From Chloroflexota bacterium (GTDB lineage: Bacteria > Chloroflexota > Anaerolineae > Anaerolineales > UBA4823): a stretch of DNA of 5,498 nucleotides. Under the pieces are notes generated by a model. That model had not been told where the DNA came from and ran no database searches. It saw only the letters and a list, made by a program, of their open reading frames with translations. Position numbers and translations under genes: made by a program. Where the stretch lies: NCBI GenBank assembly GCA_030636125.1, contig DAOVXM010000213.1:1-5498 (forward strand), read 5' to 3'. This document shows positions 1 through 5,498 of this stretch, one piece after another. Each line of letters opens with the position of its first letter. Positions within the stretch are counted from its first letter, which is position 1.

Positions 1-1212
1 ACGGATGGGGTATCCCTGGAGACTTTAAAGTGGATCAAGGTGTTAAACGGACTGGGCCTTGAAAACTTTTGTTTCGCCGGGGAATCTGACTGGCCTGCGG
101 AGCGTTCTTATATCGTGCCAGAAGCTCATTTTGAGCACCCCGCCATCCGGAAGCTGAATATCGACTTGTTTGACGACTATATCCGTTCACTCGAAACCAC
201 CCAAAGCGTGGAAAAGCTAAAAAACCATTTAAAGGGGCATCTATACAAATTTATTAAGCAGTTCGATATAGAGTTACTGGTGGTAGAAAATGCCCTGGCA
301 ATTCCTATGAACGTTCCCCTGGGGCTGGCATTAACAGAATTGATCGCTGAGACCTGCATACCCACCATTGCACATCACCACGACTTTACCTGGGAACGAC
401 CGCGCTATGCGGTTAACGCGGCAGATGACTACTTGCGCGCCGCTTTTCCACCAACCCTAAAATCAATCAACCACGTGGTCATTAACTCGTACGGCCAACA
501 GCAACTGGCATTACGCACGGGCGCCAGTTCCACAGTCATTCCCAACGTGATGGACTTCGAGTCGCCACCACCCGAACCCGATGGCTACGAGGCTGACCTG
601 CGTGAGGTGCTCGGGATTAGCCCGGATGAATATTATCTCCTGCAACCCACCCGCATCGTCCCCCGAAAACGGATCGAGCGAGCCATCGGTCTGGCAAAAC
701 GGTTGGGGCTGCCCTGCACGGTGGTGATATCACATGCCTCCGGAGATGAGGGAACAGACTATGCAGACTTCCTCCAGGAATACATCCAGCTATTGGATGT
801 TAAGGTCGTTTTTGCCGCGAATACCTTCGCCGGCGAACGGGGGTTGACGCCCGAGGGGAATAAGATCTATTCCCTGGGCGACGCTTACCAACCGGCAGAC
901 CTGGTTACCTATCCTTCGACCATTGAGGGATTTGGCAATGCCTTCCTGGAAGCCATTTTCTACCGCAAGCCAATCGTGATGAGCACCTACGAAATCTATC
1001 GTATCGATATCAAGCCCAAAGGATTTAACGTTATCGAATTTGGAGATTTTATCACTGAAAAAACGGTGATTAAAACCCGGGAACTCCTGCTCAACCCCCA
1101 ACTGGCAGAAGAAATGTGCGATATCAACTATAAAATTGCCCGCAATCATTACTCCTATGCCAACCTGGAGAAACTGCTGGTAGCTATGTATAGCATCAGC
1201 CTCGGTGGTTGA
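1..1212 (+). CDS. Glycosyltransferase family 4 (GT-B fold), 5' end outside the window
   Basis: This protein probably transfers a sugar from a nucleotide-sugar donor to an unidentified acceptor in the cytoplasm. The frame is open from base 1 and reads TDGVSLETLKW, which resembles the region just after the N-terminal beta strand in this family, so the GTG at 40 is internal and perhaps 10-20 residues are missing. 403 residues are visible, close to the usual length for the family. Numbering from base 1, there is an acceptor-side HHHDF at 125-129, a linker to the C-terminal Rossmann domain, PTRIVPRKR at 216-224 with the Arg and Lys expected to contact donor phosphates, and the EX7E motif of retaining GT4 enzymes in EGFGNAFLE (Glu309, Glu317). 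No signal peptide or membrane segment is visible. The acceptor and donor cannot be named from sequence. The family call is secure; the pathway is unknown. Confidence 0.9.
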   Translation, partial: TDGVSLETLKWIKVLNGLGLENFCFAGESDWPAERSYIVPEAHFEHPAIRKLNIDLFDDYIRSLETTQSVEKLKNHLKGHLYKFIKQFDIELLVVENALAIPMNVPLGLALTELIAETCIPTIAHHHDFTWERPRYAVNAADDYLRAAFPPTLKSINHVVINSYGQQQLALRTGASSTVIPNVMDFESPPPEPDGYEADLREVLGISPDEYYLLQPTRIVPRKRIERAIGLAKRLGLPCTVVISHASGDEGTDYADFLQEYIQLLDVKVVFAANTFAGERGLTPEGNKIYSLGDAYQPADLVTYPSTIEGFGNAFLEAIFYRKPIVMSTYEIYRIDIKPKGFNVIEFGDFITEKTVIKTRELLLNPQLAEEMCDINYKIARNHYSYANLEKLLVAMYSISLGG

Positions 1213-1254
1213 CCAGGCGAAACTAGTAAATTCCTGGCGGATATGGAAATCCAC

Positions 1255-1282
1255 CCTACGTAGGTCAGGTTTCTTACCTGAC
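1255..1282. repeat. Palindrome cluster: 10-base palindrome plus 7-bp hairpin, REP-like or weak terminator
   Basis: cctacgtagg (1255-1264) is a perfect palindrome. It shares one base with a perfect hairpin: gtcaggt (1264-1270), loop ttctt, acctgac (1276-1282). It lies about 50 bases past the glycosyltransferase stop. A run of T does not follow, so a classic intrinsic terminator is not supported. The pattern of a 'cctacg/cgtagg' end followed by a GGTC-rich stem resembles small dispersed palindromes seen in many bacterial genomes. One copy in a window cannot prove a repeat family. Confidence 0.45.
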
Positions 1283-1403
1283 GGATTAATTTACGGATAG
1301 GTTCTTGTTGCAACTGTTCAGACAAAAGTCTTCCTGCAGGAAAACCTGCTCAACCTACCTTGGGTTAAAAGTTACGATATATCAAACTTAGATCGAGACT
1401 CTT

Positions 1404-1407
1404 GGAG
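1404..1407 (+). promoter_or_regulatory. Ribosome binding site for the 56-residue membrane protein
   Basis: GGAG at 1404-1407, within ttggagaaa, lies 8 bases before the ATG at 1416. The core and spacing are good, and this is the main evidence that the short ORF is translated. Confidence 0.65.
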
Positions 1408-1415
1408 AAAATAAA

Positions 1416-1586
1416 ATGAGTGAACTCAATTCAGAAGCCGTCCAACATCCCCCCGTTGAGGTACAGGAAAGCAACAACAACTCAGTGGCAGTAGCAGCTA
1501 TCATCGCCATCGTAATTCTCACACTGGCTTGTATATTATCCTGTACGGTCATGACGGTTGCTTTTTTAGTTAACGCGCCCTGGTAA
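1416..1586 (+). CDS. Small single-span membrane protein, 56 residues, function unknown
   Basis: ATG at 1416 to TAA at 1584-1586 encodes 56 residues. Residues 1-23 are polar and Asn/Glu/Gln-rich (MSELNSEAVQ, then HPPVEVQESNNN). Residues 24-52 form one long hydrophobic segment with two Cys (39 and 43), and the protein ends in NAPW. There is no lipobox or obvious cleavage site, so this looks like a single-pass membrane protein whose N-terminal tail is probably cytoplasmic; topology is inferred. A GGAG ribosome binding site sits 8 bases upstream. It ends 120 bases before the copper chaperone on the same strand, so co-transcription is possible but unproven. I do not recognise a family. The two Cys, spaced CX3C inside the membrane segment and beside a copper-protein gene, are suggestive only. 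Confidence 0.7.
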   Translation: MSELNSEAVQHPPVEVQESNNNSVAVAAIIAIVILTLACILSCTVMTVAFLVNAPW

Positions 1587-1622
1587 GCGTTCGCACAACC
1601 ACAGATCTTTAATCTACGCACT

Positions 1623-1651
1623 TTGTGCAGCATATTTGAGAGGGATATTCT
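1623..1651 (+). promoter_or_regulatory. Weak candidate promoter ahead of the copper chaperone
   Basis: TTGTGC (1623-1628) and TATTCT (1646-1651) are separated by 17 bases, about 56 bases upstream of the GTG start. Both hexamers match the sigma-70 consensus only partly, and primary sigma preferences in this organism are unknown. The alternative is that the chaperone is read through from the small membrane-protein gene. Confidence 0.2.
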
Positions 1652-1694
1652 CTTAAGGCCTTTAAGCGACTATCTGGGTCTTGGGGATCAAATT

Positions 1695-1700
1695 GAGAGG
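1695..1700 (+). promoter_or_regulatory. Ribosome binding site that fixes the PCuAC start at GTG 1707
   Basis: GAGAGG at 1695-1700 is 6 bases before the GTG at 1707. The open frame extends upstream to a TTG at 1623, but that extension would put 28 polar residues ahead of an otherwise standard lipoprotein signal peptide. The GTG is therefore the better start. Confidence 0.65.
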
Positions 1701-1706
1701 TCCATC

Positions 1707-2204
1707 GTGAAGACTCGTTTCGTTATATTAGTTACTCTAATTGTTTTGGCCGTCAGCGCTTGCGGTGGGGCAAGCGGTCCAGATATCCAGGTTGAAGATC
1801 CCTGGGTGCGAGCGGCACCCATGCTGGAGAAACTAAACCAGAGCGATGAAGGCATGTCTTCCGGGGGCGAAATGGAGAGTCAAATGGACGGGGGCAACAG
1901 CGCCGCATATATGACTATCGCTAATAAAGGTCGCCAGGCAGACCGCTTGGTAACCGTCGAGAGCGATGCAGCCCAAGCCGTTGAAATTCACATCAGCGAA
2001 ATAGTAGACGACATTATGACCATGCACCAGGTCGATGGCGTGGACCTGCCAGCCAGGGGGCAGGTCGAATTAAAACCTGGAGGTCTGCATATAATGCTGA
2101 TCGGCTTAAGCAGAGATCTGAAGGCGGGTGATCAAGTCTCGCTCAGCCTCGGTTTTGAAAAGTCTGGAGAGATAAAAGTTGAAGCTGAGGTACGCGCGCC
2201 GTAG
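1707..2204 (+). CDS. PCuAC-family periplasmic-type copper chaperone, lipoprotein
   Basis: The 165-residue product is probably an extracytoplasmic Cu(I) chaperone. In other bacteria this family helps deliver copper to cytochrome c oxidase. Residues 2-18 form a short basic, then hydrophobic signal peptide ending in the lipobox VSAC, so Cys19 should be lipidated and the protein anchored outside the cytoplasmic membrane. The single cupredoxin-like domain starts with VEDPWVRAAP (29-38). It carries the full HX10MX21HXM copper motif as His95, Met106, His128 and Met130, inside the family signature ELKPGGLHIMLIGL (121-134). The second-position Met common in the first half (HXM) is Ser97 here. A Met-, Gly- and Ser-rich insertion (about 39-65, Met at 39, 50, 56, 60) separates RAAP from AAYMTI and is longer than in typical proteobacterial members. 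No Sco, oxidase or copper-export gene is in view. The gene converges with the kinase gene, 4 bases between stops. Confidence 0.92.
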   Translation: MKTRFVILVTLIVLAVSACGGASGPDIQVEDPWVRAAPMLEKLNQSDEGMSSGGEMESQMDGGNSAAYMTIANKGRQADRLVTVESDAAQAVEIHISEIVDDIMTMHQVDGVDLPARGQVELKPGGLHIMLIGLSRDLKAGDQVSLSLGFEKSGEIKVEAEVRAP

Positions 2205-2208
2205 CTCG

Positions 2209-4446
2209 TTACGGTTGAACGACAGCTGGTCGCCAGGCAGGATCAAAATCAAAACGCTCCCAAGTCGTTTTTTGTTCACGATCTGCACCACTAACTGCCA
2301 TTATGTAAATATCGTGGTTCTGGCCTTGCGGCCAGCTCTCAAATGCCAGGTAGCTTCCATCCGGAGAGTACTTGGCTTCCAGCGCCGGGGCTGGACCCAG
2401 GTTATAGCGGAACTCATCATAGCCATCCTCACTATACGAAGCCACCACAATCCCTGGGATTCGCCCCTGACTTTCAACCTGAGTGAACAGAATCCGCTCT
2501 CCATCGATTGACCACTGTGGGTGGGTGTTGATCTTATCACCGCTGCGCGAATACATTTCTTGATTACTCCCATCCGGGTCCATGGTCCATATCTGCACCG
2601 GGCCTTTTTGGGTGGAAACAAAGGCGATTTTCTGGCCATCCGCTGACCAGGAGGGCTGCCTGTCATAGGAATACCGCAGCGATAACCGTTCAACTAGGTA
2701 ATTCTCATTATCATCCTTAATATTCAAATTCATGGAATAAATCCTGGCTCGACCACCATTCCTCAACGATGTAAAAGTTATCGTTTTACCGTCTGGCGAC
2801 CAGACCGGATCAAAATCTCCACCAGGTATATCACTTGAGAGCTGCTCCTGAGATTCAGGGTCATCTAAATTGATTTTCCATAAACCCGAGCCACGATACA
2901 ATTCTTGATTCGTATCACATGGGGAGGTAAAAACCAGCCATAGGCCATCCGGTGACCAGGCAGGCTGGCAAGCCCCTCCAGAGATATTTGTGATCTGGAG
3001 CGGTTCTTTGTCATCATCCACATCTAGAAGCCATATCTGGGTCTCGCCATTCTCGCTCCGATCTGAGGCAAAAGCAATTTCTCCGCTTCCTCCCCCTCGT
3101 GGAGCTGGTGTGGATGTTGATGTAGGCTCAAGGGGAGTGGGCGATGGCATCGTGGTAGCCGTGGAGATTATTGTTGAGGTTGGAGTTGGCTCGAGTGTCT
3201 GGATTGGCGTGGGTGTAGCTGTGCCAGCAATAATGGGTATCGGAGTATTTGCCACAGTCGGAGTTGGCGAGGCGCTGGTGAGCGCCACGGGCACCGGGTT
3301 AGAGCCTATTGGTACGATCGAGGCCAGGGCTTGCTGGGCTTGTGCTGGCCAAGATGGATAGAATATATAAGCCACGAATCCCGCCGCGACCAAAAGTATC
3401 CCGACCAGGATGATAAATAAACACCCTGACCGCCGGCCAGATCTCGAACGGCTGGGTAGCGCTGCTTCCTCCACCGCTGAGTTCCCAAGTAAATTGTATG
3501 GAGCAAGTTCATCTGCTCCATGCACATACTCGCCACCGGTCGAATTGGCTATGGATGCAATCGGAAGGTATCCGCGATCACCTGAAGAAGCTGGTGGCGG
3601 CTCAACGACATAATTACCTGTCTTCCGAGGACCTGTCACCCCACGAACACTGAATAAGGACTTCTTAAACTCTTCGGCATTTTGATAACGATCAACCGGC
3701 TTAACAGCCAGAGACTTCTCAATCATAGCGGCCATGCGCCGTGAGATCTTGGGATTGTGCTCGCGCATGGAGGTGAGGTGGGTTTGATCCATCGCACGCG
3801 CCAGTGCGTCCTCTGGAATCGTTCCAGTCAACGCGGCATACAGGGTGGCACCTAATGAAAATATATCTGAGCGATTATCCGTTCGAGCGGTTCCATATTG
3901 TTCAGGAGGGGAATAGCCTGGCGTCATTGCCCGTGCTCCGGTCGTGGTCGCCTGACCGGTCTGGATGAACTTTGCCAATCCAAAATCCACCAGGTATATC
4001 TGCCCGTTTGGGGTTATTTTTACATTTCCGGGTTTGATATCTCGATGAATTACCGGTGGAGTGTGGGAATGGAGATAGCTCAACGCGTCGCAGATCGCCG
4101 CGCCAATCAAAACCGCTTCTTCTTCACTAACGACCCCCAGGCGGTCCATACGTTGGCGTAAATCTTCCCCCTCTATATAATCCATCACCAGGTATTGACC
4201 CTGGTCCTCAATGACAAAATGGTCGGTAACGCGGGTGAGGTTTGGATGGCGCAAAGTCGCCAGGATTACAGCTTCGTTACGGAACTGGCGTGCATATTCC
4301 TCGGTTGTGAACAGATTCTCTTTTAATGCTACCTCAACGCCCAGATTTTCATCCACGGCGCGGTAAACCGAACCCATGCCTCCACGGCCAAGAATTTCGA
4401 CAATACGATAGCGATTATTGAGAATAGAACCGTTTTCCAGCGTCAT
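2209..4446 (-). CDS. Receptor-type Ser/Thr protein kinase with extracytoplasmic TolB/PD40 six-bladed propeller
   Basis: This 745-residue transmembrane kinase probably senses an envelope or external ligand and phosphorylates cytoplasmic proteins on Ser/Thr. Counting from ATG 4446, the kinase domain (about 13-266) has the Gly loop GRGGMGSVY (20-28), Lys42, helix-C Glu58, HRD with Asp136, Asn141, DFG (154-156), a Thr-rich activation loop (Thr167-169, Thr175) and PPE (180-182) in place of APE. All catalytic residues are present, so it should be active. A linker and a basic patch (RSRSGRR, 333-339) lead to one membrane span (about 342-363). A Pro/Thr/Ser-rich stalk follows (383-449). The propeller (about 454-740) has six repeats marked by W497, W549, W600, W645, Y693 and W738, five followed by SxDG. 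The last, DPAWRP, should close the ring. A TTG at 4458 would add four residues, but ATG begins the usual MTLxxGxxLNxRYRI start. No Shine-Dalgarno is visible. The ligand and substrates are unknown. Confidence 0.94.
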   Translation of the reverse strand: MTLENGSILNNRYRIVEILGRGGMGSVYRAVDENLGVEVALKENLFTTEEYARQFRNEAVILATLRHPNLTRVTDHFVIEDQGQYLVMDYIEGEDLRQRMDRLGVVSEEEAVLIGAAICDALSYLHSHTPPVIHRDIKPGNVKITPNGQIYLVDFGLAKFIQTGQATTTGARAMTPGYSPPEQYGTARTDNRSDIFSLGATLYAALTGTIPEDALARAMDQTHLTSMREHNPKISRRMAAMIEKSLAVKPVDRYQNAEEFKKSLFSVRGVTGPRKTGNYVVEPPPASSGDRGYLPIASIANSTGGEYVHGADELAPYNLLGNSAVEEAALPSRSRSGRRSGCLFIILVGILLVAAGFVAYIFYPSWPAQAQQALASIVPIGSNPVPVALTSASPTPTVANTPIPIIAGTATPTPIQTLEPTPTSTIISTATTMPSPTPLEPTSTSTPAPRGGGSGEIAFASDRSENGETQIWLLDVDDDKEPLQITNISGGACQPAWSPDGLWLVFTSPCDTNQELYRGSGLWKINLDDPESQEQLSSDIPGGDFDPVWSPDGKTITFTSLRNGGRARIYSMNLNIKDDNENYLVERLSLRYSYDRQPSWSADGQKIAFVSTQKGPVQIWTMDPDGSNQEMYSRSGDKINTHPQWSIDGERILFTQVESQGRIPGIVVASYSEDGYDEFRYNLGPAPALEAKYSPDGSYLAFESWPQGQNHDIYIMAVSGADREQKTTWERFDFDPAWRPAVVQP
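3100..3300 (-). other. Pro/Thr-rich stalk coding region of the kinase
   Basis: Residues 383-449 of the kinase are dominated by Pro, Thr, Ser and Ala (for example TPTPIQTLEPTPTST) with repeated PT dipeptides. It lies between the membrane span and the propeller, so it should act as an extended stalk across the cell wall or surface layer, and it could be O-glycosylated. It is low-complexity DNA and may vary in length between strains. Confidence 0.75.
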
Positions 4447-4455
4447 ACTAGATAA

Positions 4456-4468
4456 CAAGTATTACTTG
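4456..4468. repeat. 13-base palindrome at the kinase start
   Basis: caagta-t-tacttg (4456-4468) is a perfect palindrome with a one-base centre. It ends 10 bases before the preferred ATG of the kinase and overlaps the alternative TTG. It is flanked by actag (4447-4451) and ctagt (4469-4473), which extend the symmetry with an offset. It could be a protein-binding operator or, in RNA, a CAAG-UAAUA-CUUG hairpin near the start codon. Confidence 0.45.
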
Positions 4469-4524
4469 CTAGTGTTGCGCCATTATTACCAAACAATCGA
4501 TGCACTTTCGCCGCGCAACACTAG
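4469..4524. repeat. Perfect 12-base inverted repeat upstream of the kinase
   Basis: ctagtgttgcgc (4469-4480) and gcgcaacactag (4513-4524) are exact reverse complements separated by 32 bases. In the kinase transcript they would form a 12-bp hairpin with a 32-base loop. No U-run follows, so it is not a standard terminator. As DNA it could be two oppositely oriented sites for one regulator. Its position between gyrB and the kinase start points to control of the kinase gene. Confidence 0.6.
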
Positions 4525-4592
4525 TCATACAATACAGTATCATACCCAATCATGCTTTCAGCCTGGTCCTGCTTAACTGGGACTACGAGAGA

Positions 4593-5498
<906 letters not shown>

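Larger units (their letters stand above)
1213..1415. other. Intergenic region with short palindromes
   Basis: This stretch of about 200 bases between the glycosyltransferase and the small membrane protein has no convincing ORF. It holds a REP-like palindrome cluster (1255-1282), an 8-base palindrome gttgcaac (1307-1314) and a 12-base palindrome ttcctgcaggaa (1331-1342). The last runs into a possible gcagg-aaaa-cctgc hairpin (1336-1349). I looked for a sigma-70-like promoter ahead of 1416 and found no well-spaced -35/-10 pair. The short AT-rich stretch around 1366-1383 is the likeliest promoter area, but that is only a guess. Confidence 0.5.
4447..4592 (-). promoter_or_regulatory. Leader region of the kinase gene, between gyrB and the kinase
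   Basis: This 146-base gap holds an inverted repeat (4469-4480 and 4513-4524) and a palindrome (4456-4468) described separately. On the - strand a TATGAT hexamer (4544 down to 4539) could be a -10 element, but no convincing -35 lies 16-18 bases upstream. If it is used, transcription would begin near 4532 and the inverted repeat would lie in the 5' untranslated leader. tcatac occurs three times (4443-4448, 4525-4530, 4540-4545). No intrinsic terminator with a U-run follows gyrB, so read-through into the kinase is also possible. Confidence 0.35.

Noticed and set aside
790..1254. 154-residue open frame on the - strand
   Set aside because: It lies antisense to the conserved donor-binding half of the glycosyltransferase, has no recognisable domain, and the + frame carries the EX7E motif.
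1388..1633. 81-residue open frame on the - strand over the small membrane-protein gene
   Set aside because: It has no ribosome binding site and its composition looks like antisense of a hydrophobic segment. The + strand ORF has a good GGAG site and coherent protein architecture.
1623..1706. Upstream extension of the PCuAC frame to TTG 1623
   Set aside because: It would bury the lipoprotein signal peptide behind 28 polar residues. The GTG at 1707 has a GAGAGG site at the right distance.
2206..2222. tcgtt/aacga stem between the convergent genes as a shared terminator
   Set aside because: Only 5 bp, AT-containing, with no flanking T or A run on either strand.
2301..2693. 130-residue - strand frame inside the kinase gene
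   Set aside because: It is an out-of-frame shadow of the propeller coding region; the kinase frame is continuous and carries the repeats.
2990..3361. 123-residue + strand frame rich in Gly and Val
   Set aside because: It is the antisense reading of the Pro/Thr-rich stalk; its repetitive Gly-Val composition is what antisense of PT codons gives.
4469..4524. Inverted repeat as an intrinsic terminator for gyrB
   Set aside because: The loop is 32 bases long and no U-run follows the second arm on the gyrB strand, so the standard terminator form is not met.

Overview
The window reads as an ordinary chromosomal segment from a bacterium of moderate GC content. Four features together suggest Chloroflexota, possibly an Anaerolineae-like lineage: a Ser/Thr kinase receptor with a Pro/Thr-rich linker and a TolB-type propeller, a GyrB without the long TOPRIM insertion of gammaproteobacteria, a PCuAC lipoprotein with a Met-rich insertion, and a GT4 glycosyltransferase of the 'TDGVSLE' type. 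This placement is inferred from protein style only; there is no rRNA or other decisive marker.

The left half is on the + strand. Positions 1-1212 hold the body of a family-4 glycosyltransferase whose first residues lie outside the window. A roughly 200-base gap with several short palindromes follows. Next is a 56-codon gene (1416-1586) for a single-span membrane protein with a good ribosome binding site. Then comes a lipoprotein copper chaperone of the PCuAC family (1707-2204), with a complete HX10MX21HXM copper motif. Its start is set at GTG 1707 by a ribosome binding site and a lipoprotein signal peptide.

The right half is on the - strand. gyrB enters from the right edge and ends at 4593. 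After 146 bases comes a large receptor-type Ser/Thr protein kinase (4446 down to 2209): cytoplasmic kinase domain, one membrane span, Pro/Thr-rich stalk, and an extracytoplasmic six-bladed propeller. The gap between gyrB and the kinase contains a perfect 12-base inverted repeat and a 13-base palindrome near the kinase start. The kinase and copper chaperone genes converge with only 4 bases between their stop codons.

No operon-level pathway links all the genes. gyrB is housekeeping, the kinase is a probable envelope sensor, the copper chaperone and the small membrane protein are envelope proteins, and the glycosyltransferase makes an unidentified glycoside. I found no mobile element, CRISPR array, RNA gene or clear novel system. 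The least explained items are the 56-residue membrane protein and the structured leader upstream of the kinase.
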